Source of the DNA: an uncultured Prevotella sp.
GTDB lineage: Bacteria > Bacteroidota > Bacteroidia > Bacteroidales > Bacteroidaceae
DNA: 33,918 nucleotides
Direction of reading: 5' to 3'
Assembly (NCBI GenBank): GCA_945637645.1
Contig: CALZDK010000002.1
Span: 1-33,918, forward strand
Made by a program: the position numbers and the translations under genes. This document shows, piece by piece, positions 8,001 to 15,750 of this stretch. Below the pieces are notes generated by a model. The model was not told the origin of the DNA. It saw only the letters and a program-made list of their open reading frames with translations, and searched no databases. Each line of letters starts with the position of its first letter. Within the stretch, counting starts at the first letter, position 1.

Positions 8001-8995
8001 TTCCTGTGCGATATTATCGGAAGTGTGGCAAGCAGGATATTGCGTCCCACGGATGTTTTCACCATTTTTGAGAATATGGCATATTTCCGTGTGTATGCCT
8101 TTTCAGGCAACGGGAAAAGTCCCTCACGCTCCAGTGTTTCAATGCGTTCATCGAGGAAACGGCGTGATCTTGTGAGCACTATAACGTTGTGGAGATAGTC
8201 CATGGTGAGCTGCGCTATGCGCCTTCTCAATGCCTGACGCTCCTCGTAAGGCAGGGTGTCAGAACGGCGGTGGAGCCGCATAATAACCGTTTCCGTATCA
8301 TCGAGCCGCCTCAACTTCCAACGATTGTCGTTGCTGGTTGTAATTCGGTTGGAGTGGACGCGATAGAAATATGCCACCGAGTCCAAGGAGAAGATACGCT
8401 CACAGCGCAACACAAGCTGGGGTGTAAACTCCTCGTCCTCGTGGACGATGTCGGCGGGGAACCTGAGGTTATGGATGACATCCTTCTTGAACAGATAGCC
8501 CCACGATGTGCCACGCAGGTTGTTCTGCCGCATAAAGTCCACACCAGCCACCGGTGTCTCGTCTACTACGGTCATGTTCTGTTCCACCTTGTTGTTTCTT
8601 GTGAAGTTGAACATCACCATGTCGGGATTCTTGTATCTTGCCACGTCGAGACATCTTTCGTATTCCGCAGTAATGAGATAGTCGTCGGCATCCACAAACT
8701 GCATGTAGGTACCGGTGGCTATTGTAATTCCGAGGTTTCTTGCGGATCCCAATCCTCCATTGGGTTTTCTTACATAAATAACGTTGTCGCCATATTCCAT
8801 CAACTCGTTCATTGGGCATATGTCCGAACCGTCGTCAACCACAATCACTTCCTTCTCGGCCTTGCTCAGCGAGAGGGAAAGAATACTTGTCAGGCATTCC
8901 CTTAGCATTGATATGTCCTCGTTGTGGTATGTCACCACGAACGACATCAGCGGTCTGTTTCCACTCTTGTTGTCCATTGTTTCTGCCATTGTCAT
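7997..8995 (-). CDS. Family 2 glycosyltransferase
   Basis: 332 residues with a GT-A fold of family GT2. FVVTYHNEDI starts the first strand, VVDDGSD (about 52-58) binds the nucleotide, GGLGSARNLGI follows, and VDADD (101-105) is the metal-binding DxD. The tail is basic and helical. ATGs at 8995, 8989 and 8977 are all possible; the last begins just before the polar segment preceding the fold. It heads the three-gene run GT2, GT4-like, S9 peptidase. It is divergent from the flippase gene, with 120 bp between. Likely role: adding one sugar of a cell-surface polysaccharide; the sugar is not predictable. Confidence 0.9.
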   Translation of the reverse strand: MTMAETMDNKSGNRPLMSFVVTYHNEDISMLRECLTSILSLSLSKAEKEVIVVDDGSDICPMNELMEYGDNVIYVRKPNGGLGSARNLGITIATGTYMQFVDADDYLITAEYERCLDVARYKNPDMVMFNFTRNNKVEQNMTVVDETPVAGVDFMRQNNLRGTSWGYLFKKDVIHNLRFPADIVHEDEEFTPQLVLRCERIFSLDSVAYFYRVHSNRITTSNDNRWKLRRLDDTETVIMRLHRRSDTLPYEERQALRRRIAQLTMDYLHNVIVLTRSRRFLDERIETLEREGLFPLPEKAYTRKYAIFSKMVKTSVGRNILLATLPIISHRK

Positions 8996-9018
8996 GATTC
9001 AGTTCTTGTTTTCCGATG

Positions 9019-9026
9019 CAAAAATA
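9019..9026 (-). promoter_or_regulatory. -7 box upstream of the GT2/GT4/S9 operon
   Basis: On the minus strand TATTTTTG fits TAnnTTTG and is followed by GCATCGGAAA, also seen after the uxaB -7 box. The only TTTG upstream (9042-9045) is 15 bp away rather than 19-20, so the -33 half is unconvincing. Confidence 0.5.
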
Positions 9027-9115
9027 CAATTTTTTCTTGAACAAACGCCCATTATTGCGTTTTTTTCGACCTATTATTATAATAAAAAGGCAGAAAACGA
9101 CGTTTTCCCTACTGT

Positions 9116-10570
9116 ATGGCTACAGAAAAACTATCGACAAACAGCTATCGCCACGTTTTGAAATACACAGGCATCTTCGGTGGCGTACAGGTTTTCAACA
9201 TCCTTGTTGGACTTGTGCGCAACAAGTTTGTCGCCATTCTTCTTGGCCCCGAAGGCATGGGACTCGTCTCGTTGCTCAACACCGCCATGAACTTCATTTC
9301 CCAGTCGACGAGCCTCGGCGTGTCATTCAGTGCCATCCGCCGAATCTCGGAACTTTACGAGAGTGGCGACAGAATTGCCCTTGAGCGCTACATTGGCATA
9401 GTGAGGCTATGGTCGGTTATCGCCGCTGTGCTTGGGGCCATGGTGTGTGTTGCCGCAGGTCCGCTGCTCAATGTCCTCTCTTTCTCGTGGGGCGACCACA
9501 CTCTCCACTTCATTCTCCTTGCTCCTGCCGTGGCTATGACAGCCTTAGCCGGAAGTGAGCTTGCCATACTGAAGGGTACTCAACGTCTGCGTCAGATAGC
9601 ATCTATACAGGCACTCACCTCCGTATTGTCTCTCGCAGTGGCAATCCCTCTCTTCATTACCTTCAACTACAAGGCTATAGTGCCAGTCATCTCGCTCACC
9701 GCCCTGGTAAATCTCCTTCCTCCCCTTGTCGTTTCCAACCGCAACTACCCATTCCACTTAAGTTTCAGCCGCACGTTGTTTGCAGAGGGCAGCCCGATGG
9801 TGAGAATGGGGCTGGCGTTCACTCTCGCCGCCATGTTCACCAGCGGAAGCGACATGCTGGTAAGAGCACTGCTAAACCAAGTGTCTGACCTCAACACCGT
9901 TGGACTCTACAATGCCGCCTATATGATTACCATCACCTATTCTAGCATGGTTTTCTCGGCAATGGAGAGCGACTATTTCCCCCGACTCTCTGCAATAAAT
10001 CATGACAACGATGCAGTGAACAGTGTGGTGAACCGCCAGATGGAAGTGTCTCTCATTGTCATTTCCCCCATGCTTGCCTGTCTCATGGTCTTCCTTCCTT
10101 TCTTTGTACCTCTGCTCTTCAGCGGCAAGTTCCTGCCTGTTGTCGGCATGGCTCAGGTAGCTGCCCTCGCCATGTTTTTCAAGGCAATGTCACTACCCAT
10201 GGCATACGTCAATCTTGCCAAAGGAAACTCGCGTGTCTATCTGCTGTTCGAGGCGTTCTATGCTGTGGCTTTCGTGTTGTTAGTGGTCTCAGCATTCAGT
10301 GCCTACGGACTTCTCGGCGCTGGGTATGCCATAGTTATTGCCCATGTGGCAGAACTAATGGTAATCTATGCCTATCTCCGCTTGCGCCATGGATTCCGTT
10401 TCTCTTCATCGTCGCTGCGTCTGTCGCTCTTCCAGCTCCCCTTGCTACTTGCCGTTTATTGCATCACAGTCACCACCTCGGGAATATTGTATTGGACAGC
10501 AGGAATAACCCTAACAGTGCTTGCCGTAGTATATTCCTTGCGACAACTGCAAAATATGCGCAAAACGTAA
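9116..10570 (+). CDS. Wzx-like polysaccharide flippase (MOP superfamily)
   Basis: 484 residues, strongly hydrophobic, with about 12-14 predicted membrane helices. It has the N-terminal pattern of the polysaccharide biosynthesis/O-antigen translocase family (KYTGIFGGVQVFNILVGLVRNK, then LLGPEGMGLVSLL). Members move undecaprenyl-linked oligosaccharide from the inner to the outer leaflet of the cytoplasmic membrane. The closest named relatives are WzxE-type translocases. It opens the plus-strand part of the first glycan block, beside two glycosyltransferase genes. I see no good promoter in the 120-bp divergent gap. A weak terminator hairpin includes its stop codon. Confidence 0.88.
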   Translation: MATEKLSTNSYRHVLKYTGIFGGVQVFNILVGLVRNKFVAILLGPEGMGLVSLLNTAMNFISQSTSLGVSFSAIRRISELYESGDRIALERYIGIVRLWSVIAAVLGAMVCVAAGPLLNVLSFSWGDHTLHFILLAPAVAMTALAGSELAILKGTQRLRQIASIQALTSVLSLAVAIPLFITFNYKAIVPVISLTALVNLLPPLVVSNRNYPFHLSFSRTLFAEGSPMVRMGLAFTLAAMFTSGSDMLVRALLNQVSDLNTVGLYNAAYMITITYSSMVFSAMESDYFPRLSAINHDNDAVNSVVNRQMEVSLIVISPMLACLMVFLPFFVPLLFSGKFLPVVGMAQVAALAMFFKAMSLPMAYVNLAKGNSRVYLLFEAFYAVAFVLLVVSAFSAYGLLGAGYAIVIAHVAELMVIYAYLRLRHGFRFSSSSLRLSLFQLPLLLAVYCITVTTSGILYWTAGITLTVLAVVYSLRQLQNMRKT

Positions 10571-10588
10571 ACCTTTACGTCATTTTTT
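10565..10588 (+). terminator. Weak terminator at the flippase stop codon
   Basis: ACGTAAA (10565-10571) and TTTACGT (10574-10580) are inverted repeats around the TAA stop, followed by CA and six T residues. The stem is short and AT-rich, so termination may be partial. Confidence 0.5.
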
Positions 10589-10599
10589 ATGGGAAAAAG

Positions 10600-10631
10600 T
10601 TGGTGTTATTCCAAAATAATATGTACTTTTG
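10600..10631 (+). promoter_or_regulatory. Promoter of tagaturonate reductase
   Basis: -33-type TTGG (10600-10603), 20 bp spacer, -7 box TACTTTTG (10624-10631). The gene's ATG follows 38 bp later. Confidence 0.7.
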
Positions 10632-10669
10632 CATCGGAAATCAGAAAACAATAAAACAACAATTATAAT

Positions 10670-12109
10670 ATGAAACCACTTAACAAAGTATTTGCTCCTA
10701 AGAGCGTCATGCCTGAAAAGGTTATTCAGTTTGGCGAAGGCAACTTCCTCCGCGCGTTTGTAGATTGGATTATCTGGAACATGGACCAGAAGACAGACTT
10801 CAACGGCTCGGTTGTCGTTGTGCAGCCTATAGAGAAAGGTATGGTAGATTGGCTCAATGCCCAGGACTGCCTCTATCATGTCAACCTTCAAGGTCGTGAG
10901 AACGGAAAGCCTGTAAATACTCTCGAGCGCATTGATGTTATCAGCCGCGCCCTCAACCCATACACACAGAACGCTGCATTCATGGCTCTTGCAGACCAGC
11001 CAGAGATTCGTTTCGTGATCTCCAACACCACAGAGGCCGGTATAGCCTTTGACCCATCATGCAAACTCGACGACGCTCCAGCCTCCTCTTACCCTGGCAA
11101 GCTCGTACAGTTGCTCTACCGTCGTTGGCAGACCTTTAACGGCGACCCATCGAAGGGACTTATCATCTTCCCGTGCGAGCTCATCTTCCTCAACGGCCAT
11201 GTGCTGAAGGACTGCATAAACAAGTACATCGAGCTTTGGCAGCTTCCAAAGGAGTTCAAGGAGTGGTTTGACAACAGTTGCGGCGTATATGCCACACTCG
11301 TTGACCGTATCGTTCCAGGATTCCCACGCAAGGAAATTGCACAGATACAGGAGAAGATTAGCTATCGCGACAACCTCGTGGTACAGGCAGAGACATTCCA
11401 CCTCTGGGTGATAGAGGCACCAAAGGAAGTGGCAAAGGAGTTCCCTGCAGACAAGGCTGGTCTCCACGTACTCTTCGTACCATCGGAGGAGCCATACCAT
11501 AAGCGCAAGGTGACACTGCTTAACGGTCCTCACACGGTTCTCTCGCCAGTGGCATTCCTTAGCGGAGTGAACATCGTACGCGACGCATGCAACCATGAGG
11601 TCATCTCAAAGTATATTCACAAAGTGCAGTTCGAGGAGCTGATGCAGACTCTCGACCTTCCAATGGAAGAGCTGGAGAAGTTTGCAAGCGACGTGCTCGA
11701 GCGCTTCGACAACCCATACGTTGACCATCAGGTGACGAGCATCATGCTCAACTCATTCCCTAAATTCTGCGCACGCGACCTTCCAGGCGTGAAGACATAT
11801 CTTGAGCGCAAGGGCACACTGCCAAAGGGTCTCGTATTTGGTCTCGCTGCCATCATCACCTACTACAAGGGCGGCAAGCGTGAGGACGGTATGGAGATTG
11901 TTCCTAACGACGCACAGGAAATAATGGACCTGCTGAAAGAACTCTGGGCTACTGGCGACACACAGAAGGTTGCCGACGGCGTTCTCGGTGCTACAAGCAT
12001 ATGGGCTGAGGACCTCAACAAGATTGAAGGTCTCAACACACTCGTGAAGCAGTATCTCGACCTCATCCAGGCAAAGGGTATGCTCGAGGCTGTGAAGACC
12101 ATTCTCTAA
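10670..12109 (+). CDS. uxaB: Tagaturonate reductase (altronate oxidoreductase)
   Basis: 479 residues of the mannitol dehydrogenase / polyol dehydrogenase family, UxaB branch. It reduces D-tagaturonate to D-altronate with NADH in galacturonate breakdown. Visible features: an N-terminal dinucleotide-binding start VIQFGEGNFLRAFVDW, the central SNTTEAGI motif, IIFPCELI and the C-terminal catalytic region with KVTLLNGPHT, a Lys-Asn-His cluster typical of this family. Length fits UxaB. Fructuronate reductase (UxuB) is a relative, but the N-terminal FGEGNFLRAFVDW is more UxaB-like. It stands alone with its own promoter; uxaA and uxaC are not in the window. The gene has high use of C-ending codons. 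Confidence 0.9.
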   Translation: MKPLNKVFAPKSVMPEKVIQFGEGNFLRAFVDWIIWNMDQKTDFNGSVVVVQPIEKGMVDWLNAQDCLYHVNLQGRENGKPVNTLERIDVISRALNPYTQNAAFMALADQPEIRFVISNTTEAGIAFDPSCKLDDAPASSYPGKLVQLLYRRWQTFNGDPSKGLIIFPCELIFLNGHVLKDCINKYIELWQLPKEFKEWFDNSCGVYATLVDRIVPGFPRKEIAQIQEKISYRDNLVVQAETFHLWVIEAPKEVAKEFPADKAGLHVLFVPSEEPYHKRKVTLLNGPHTVLSPVAFLSGVNIVRDACNHEVISKYIHKVQFEELMQTLDLPMEELEKFASDVLERFDNPYVDHQVTSIMLNSFPKFCARDLPGVKTYLERKGTLPKGLVFGLAAIITYYKGGKREDGMEIVPNDAQEIMDLLKELWATGDTQKVADGVLGATSIWAEDLNKIEGLNTLVKQYLDLIQAKGMLEAVKTIL

Positions 12110-12141
12110 GAAATCCTCTTAATTGTTTTACATAACCCCAA

Positions 12142-12179
12142 AGCCGCAGACTCACCTCGTTAGAGAAGAGTCTGTGGCT
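12142..12179 (+). terminator. Hairpin after uxaB, without a U-tract
   Basis: A 12-bp stem (12142-12153 with 12168-12179, one G-U pair) and a 14-base loop lie between uxaB and the M15 peptidase gene. No T run follows, only the alternating TA tract just before the next ATG. It may end or attenuate uxaB transcription or protect its 3' end; the role is inferred. Confidence 0.5.
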
Positions 12180-12191
12180 CAATATATATAT

Positions 12192-12941
12192 ATGAAGATA
12201 TCTTTTTTTACATTATTTTCTGCTATATTCCCTATATTGCTCTCGGGAAAGACAAACGGAAACACGCCAAACAATGTACAGAAGGAATGCAACTGTGGAC
12301 AAAAGATTATATTCTTCCCAGGACAGACAGTGACGGAGGATTGTATAGAAAGGCATGGTTTCGACTCTTTCTTCTCTTCACAAGCCATTCCTGACACCAT
12401 ATTCGACATGATGAGGGGAAAGTCTTTCAAGACCTACTGCACCGTGGAGCGGGAAGAGCTGAGATATATCCTCTGCCTGCATCGCGACATAAAGGGCGTG
12501 GCACACGTTGGGGAAATGGTAGTGAACAAGTCCATTGCCGCAGACATTCTTGAAATATTCAAGGAACTCTTTGTCAACAACTATCCAATAGAGAGAATGA
12601 GACTCATTGACTATTGGGACGCCGACGACGAGAGAGCTATGACAGACAACAATTCGTCGAGTTTCAATTTCAGGTTTATCTCCCACACCAATACTGTGTC
12701 GAAACACGGGGAAGGACTCGCTGTAGATATCAATCCGCTATATAATCCCTACTATAAGAAACTTCCGAACGGGACCGTGGTGATTGAACCAGCGGCAGGC
12801 AAACCATATCTTAACCGAAACAGGAATTTCAACTATAAAATAAAGAAAAATGACCTTTGCTACCGTCTTTTCATAAAACACGGATTCAAGTGGGGAGGCA
12901 ATTGGACCTCAGTAAAAGACTATCAGCATTTTGAGAAATAG
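12192..12941 (+). CDS. M15-type (VanY/CwlK-like) peptidoglycan peptidase
   Basis: 249 residues from the ATG at 12192, with a hydrophobic N-terminal export segment (MKISFFTLFSAIFPILLS). The C-terminal half carries the M15 zinc site: His172 and Asp179 in SKHGEGLAVDIN and His246 in the final YQHFEK, with Glu248 in the position of the family's catalytic glutamate. M15 enzymes are D,D-carboxypeptidases or L,D-endopeptidases cutting peptidoglycan stem peptides; this one looks like the M15_4/CwlK subgroup. The region of residues 30-130 is not recognised. An upstream TTG start at 12123 would place codons through the hairpin before the gene and is less likely. It has no own clear promoter, so transcription may come from uxaB. 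Confidence 0.82.
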   Translation: MKISFFTLFSAIFPILLSGKTNGNTPNNVQKECNCGQKIIFFPGQTVTEDCIERHGFDSFFSSQAIPDTIFDMMRGKSFKTYCTVEREELRYILCLHRDIKGVAHVGEMVVNKSIAADILEIFKELFVNNYPIERMRLIDYWDADDERAMTDNNSSSFNFRFISHTNTVSKHGEGLAVDINPLYNPYYKKLPNGTVVIEPAAGKPYLNRNRNFNYKIKKNDLCYRLFIKHGFKWGGNWTSVKDYQHFEK

Positions 12942-12959
12942 CTATAGCAGGGCATAAAC

Positions 12960-12992
12960 AAAAAAGTTCTGATTTGGCATCAGAACTTTTTT
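12960..12992. terminator. Bidirectional intrinsic terminator
   Basis: A perfect 14-bp inverted repeat (12960-12973 with 12979-12992) and a 5-base loop end in an A run on one side and a T run on the other. It serves the M15 peptidase on the plus strand and the sugar transferase on the minus strand. The minus-strand gene's stop and last two to three codons lie within the hairpin. Confidence 0.92.
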
Positions 12993-13594
12993 CCAAATAC
13001 TATACTTGTAAATGTCATCCATAATATCTTCATATCGAAGAGTAATGAGTTGTGGTCGAGATAGTACAAGTCGAGCTCAAGACGCCGCAACATTTTCTCC
13101 ATGGTGTCCGTATAGCCATTGTAGAGAGTGGCATAGGAGGTTACTCCTGGACGAATTTGGTATAAAAGCTCATACTTGGGATTGCGTTGCATTATCTGGT
13201 CAATATAGAACTTGCGTTCGGGTCGAGGTCCTATGAACGACATGTCGCCCTTCAAAACATTCCACAACTGCGGCAACTCGTCAAGATGATGTTCCCTAAG
13301 AAATTGCCCCGCAGTGGTTAGCCTGTCATCGTTGTCGGGGTTGAACAATGCCGGTCCTTCCTTCTCGGCATCGAGTTTCATGCTACGGAACTTGTATATG
13401 TTGAACGGTTTGCCATGGAGCCCTATTCTTTCCTGGCTGAAAATTGCAGGACCTCCATCCTCTTTCCTTATCACAATGTAGCAATAGAGGAACAAGGGGG
13501 AGAATATTAATAGGCATACGAGGGAAACCACGATGTCGAATGTCCGTTTAATTATTTTCTGTGTATTGTTCATCACTTTTGTTTGTTTTCTCAT
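12980..13594 (-). CDS. Initiating sugar-phosphate transferase (PglC/WcaJ-like, Bac_transf)
   Basis: 204 residues from the ATG at 13594; the ATG at 13573 is also possible. It belongs to the polyprenyl-phosphate hexose-1-phosphate transferases, which load the first sugar phosphate on undecaprenyl phosphate at the membrane. It has the short PglC-like form: a single N-terminal membrane helix (about residues 16-40), then FSQERIGLHGKPFNIYKFRS, the catalytic Asp-Glu pair in HHLDELPQLWNVLKGD, SFIGPRPE and IRPGVTSY. It is a likely first enzyme for the glycan built by the transferases here, although it stands apart from both blocks. The longer ORF upstream of 13594 would overlap the GH53 promoter and is rejected. 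Its last codons form part of a terminator. Confidence 0.93.
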   Translation of the reverse strand: MRKQTKVMNNTQKIIKRTFDIVVSLVCLLIFSPLFLYCYIVIRKEDGGPAIFSQERIGLHGKPFNIYKFRSMKLDAEKEGPALFNPDNDDRLTTAGQFLREHHLDELPQLWNVLKGDMSFIGPRPERKFYIDQIMQRNPKYELLYQIRPGVTSYATLYNGYTDTMEKMLRRLELDLYYLDHNSLLFDMKILWMTFTSIVFGKKF

Positions 13595-13655
13595 TAAATA
13601 TAAACTACAATAACTAATATTTATTGTGTAATATGTGAGATTTTTGAAAAAAACG

Positions 13656-13686
13656 TTTGACATATTGAAAAATATTGCTAACTTTA
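13656..13686 (+). promoter_or_regulatory. Promoter of the GH53 gene
   Basis: TTTG (13656-13659), 19-bp spacer, -7-like TAACTTTA (13679-13686; last base differs from the consensus). The ATG is 37 bp downstream. Confidence 0.6.
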
Positions 13687-13722
13687 CACCCGGAAAGAAA
13701 AGTAACAAAAACAAAACAACAT

Positions 13723-14991
13723 ATGAGAAACAAATACCTTTCAAGAATGATGGCAATAGCAGCCACATGTATTATAACATTCCCTACAGCAACGCTTGCC
13801 CAAAAGTATGTTGGAGGTGACATTTCAAATCTAACCGACAACGAAAAGAAATCGCCAACCTACTTCGATGCTTCCGGAAACACAATCTCCGACCCTCTCG
13901 AACTGTTCAAGGCGGAGCAGATGAATGCGATGCGTGTGCGTCTGCATGTTAATCCATCCGACTATCCCAACAACGACCCTAACGTATGCCAGGATTTGGA
14001 ATACGTGAAAGCGCTTGGCAAAAGAATAAAGGATGCCGGATTTAAGCTCATGCTCGACTTCCACTATTCCGACACATGGGCTGACCCTGCCAAGCAATGG
14101 ACACCAAAGCAATGGGAAGACCTTAGCGACACAGAACTTTACGAAAAGATTTACGACTACACAAAGGATGTGCTGCAACAAATGAAAGACGCTGGTGCTG
14201 AGCCAGAATTCATTCAGACTGGAAATGAAATAAGCTACGGTATGCTATGGGGAAAGGAAGGCAGCAGCAACCTTAAGAAGTGCTTTATGGGAAATGATGC
14301 CAACTGGGACCGTTTCACCACCCTACTCTCCCAAGCAGGCAAGGCTTGTCGTGAAGTGTGCCCATTGGCAAAGATAATCCTGCATACGGAGCGTACAACA
14401 CAACCCAACGTGCTGACAAACTTCTACGACAAGATTAAGATAGCCAATGTTGACTATGATATTATCGGATTGAGCTACTATCCAATATGGCACAACACTT
14501 TGGCTACGCTTGAGACCACACTTAACACACTTGAGGCACGCTACACCGACAAAGACATAATGATAGTGGAAACAGGGGCAGCTTATAGTTGGTTACCAGG
14601 CGATAAAGACTACACTCCTTCTTACGAAGCATCAGAAGCGGGACAAAAGCAGTTTACCGACGACCTAATCACTATGCTTAACAAGCACAACAAAGTCACA
14701 GGCCTGTTCTGGTGGTGGATGGACTACAATGCCTATCCTTGGGATACTACACGAATGGATAATTGGTGGTATGCTCCATTGATAGACAGCAATACAGGAA
14801 AACCACTTGCAGCAATGTCGTCGCTAAAGAATTTCCTCAATGGTTCAACAGGAATACGAAACACAGTGTCAGACAACAGCAACGACGAAGGGCAATGGTT
14901 CACAATTAGCGGACAACCTGCGGGACAAAACCCAAACAAGCCTGGTCTCTATATCAGGAACGGAAAGAAAATTATTGTAGGACGAAAATAA
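13723..14991 (+). CDS. Secreted arabinogalactan endo-beta-1,4-galactanase (GH53)
   Basis: 422 residues from the ATG at 13723, with a signal peptide ending near TATLA-QK. The mature part begins KYVGGDISNLTDNE, the GH53 opening. The catalytic acid/base is Glu169 in QTGNEISYG and the nucleophile Glu283 in IVETGAAYSW. GH53 enzymes cut beta-1,4-galactan, as in pectin side chains. After the barrel a tail of about 45 residues (WFTISGQPAG, then GLYIRNGKKIIV) resembles the short C-terminal beta tail on many secreted Bacteroidales proteins and may be a sorting or folding tail; that is an inference. The upstream TTG at 13675 is a poorer start. No SusC/SusD pair is adjacent. It is monocistronic, with own promoter and terminator. 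Confidence 0.93.
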   Translation: MRNKYLSRMMAIAATCIITFPTATLAQKYVGGDISNLTDNEKKSPTYFDASGNTISDPLELFKAEQMNAMRVRLHVNPSDYPNNDPNVCQDLEYVKALGKRIKDAGFKLMLDFHYSDTWADPAKQWTPKQWEDLSDTELYEKIYDYTKDVLQQMKDAGAEPEFIQTGNEISYGMLWGKEGSSNLKKCFMGNDANWDRFTTLLSQAGKACREVCPLAKIILHTERTTQPNVLTNFYDKIKIANVDYDIIGLSYYPIWHNTLATLETTLNTLEARYTDKDIMIVETGAAYSWLPGDKDYTPSYEASEAGQKQFTDDLITMLNKHNKVTGLFWWWMDYNAYPWDTTRMDNWWYAPLIDSNTGKPLAAMSSLKNFLNGSTGIRNTVSDNSNDEGQWFTISGQPAGQNPNKPGLYIRNGKKIIVGRK

Positions 14992-15018
14992 GTTTTTCGC
15001 TCAACAAGTAAAAGGAAA

Positions 15019-15056
15019 GGGGCATCACTCTTCAATCGAGGATGCCCCATATTTTG
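15019..15056 (+). terminator. Terminator of the GH53 gene
   Basis: GGGGCATC (15019-15026) pairs with GATGCCCC (15041-15048), with a further CTC/GAG inner stem, followed by ATATTTTG. It lies 28 bp after the stop codon. Confidence 0.8.
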
Positions 15057-15072
15057 TTCTTAAAGTTAGTGC

Positions 15073-15672
15073 TTACTTGTCAAGGAGCGCAGATGTGCGC
15101 ACACGACTCAGAGTCTCTGGAGTCATCTGCAGCAGGTTGGCTATATAGACCAACGGAGCGCGCAACACAAGCTGTGGTTGTGTTTTCACGAGTTTTGCAT
15201 AACGGTCCTGTGCTGACTCGAAGCGAAGCATATCGGCATATATCTGGCTATCTATGAGCGATTCTTCTAATATCTTGCGGTAAAGGATTTGAATGTTCAC
15301 GCTCTTCATAGCCACTTGCTCTAACAGTTTTCTTGGCATTGCATAGAGCACCGAAGGCTCCAGCGCCATAATCTGTAGTCTTGTAGGCTTCTCCATGAAA
15401 AGACTTTCTATGCACATCACTATGCTGTTTTCTACAGCCATGTGCTCTGTCAGTTCTTTGCCGTTCTTGAAATAGAACTGGCGTACAAGTCCCTTCGCTA
15501 CCCAATAAATGTTCTCGCAAGTTTCTCCTTCAGTAAGGATCTTCTCGTTCTTTGCGAATTTCATTGGACGCAGTATGCTCTCAAGCACGTCGAGCTCGTC
15601 GTGAGTCATTGTGCTGTATCTTCTCGCCAATTCCCTTGCCACATCTCTTGTGGTCAATGCTAAGTTTGCCAT
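15073..15672 (-). CDS. Crp/Fnr family transcription regulator
   Basis: 199 residues. An N-terminal cyclic-nucleotide-type sensor domain spans about 20-130 (KFAKNEKILTEGE, then NIYWVAKGLVRQFY), followed by a long dimer helix and a C-terminal winged helix-turn-helix (LVYIANLLQMTPETLSRVR). It lacks the cysteines of an Fnr iron-sulfur site. In Bacteroidetes such proteins usually bind an unknown ligand; cAMP binding cannot be assumed, since the sensor lacks a clear RxS phosphate cassette. The ATG at 15672 is preceded by GGAGG 10 bases upstream, a Shine-Dalgarno unusual among its neighbours. It lies 78 bp downstream of lepA on the same strand and may be partly co-transcribed. Confidence 0.88.
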   Translation of the reverse strand: MANLALTTRDVARELARRYSTMTHDELDVLESILRPMKFAKNEKILTEGETCENIYWVAKGLVRQFYFKNGKELTEHMAVENSIVMCIESLFMEKPTRLQIMALEPSVLYAMPRKLLEQVAMKSVNIQILYRKILEESLIDSQIYADMLRFESAQDRYAKLVKTQPQLVLRAPLVYIANLLQMTPETLSRVRTSALLDK

Positions 15673-15750
15673 AGGTCTTGTTCCTCCAAAATGTAAAGAG
15701 TTTGTTTTGATGTTATAATTATATGGTAATAGTTCAACTTTATGTATTTG

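Noticed and set aside
12123..12191. Earlier TTG start for the M15 peptidase
   Set aside because: It would translate through the uxaB hairpin and place 23 polar residues before a normal export signal; the ATG at 12192 is better.
13661..13677. Small AT palindrome in the spacer of the GH53 promoter as an operator
   Set aside because: The arms are only 5 bp of A/T, easily due to chance in an AT-rich spacer.
13595..13768. N-terminal extension of the sugar transferase
   Set aside because: It overlaps the divergent GH53 promoter and start and adds a second hydrophobic segment not found in PglC-like proteins.
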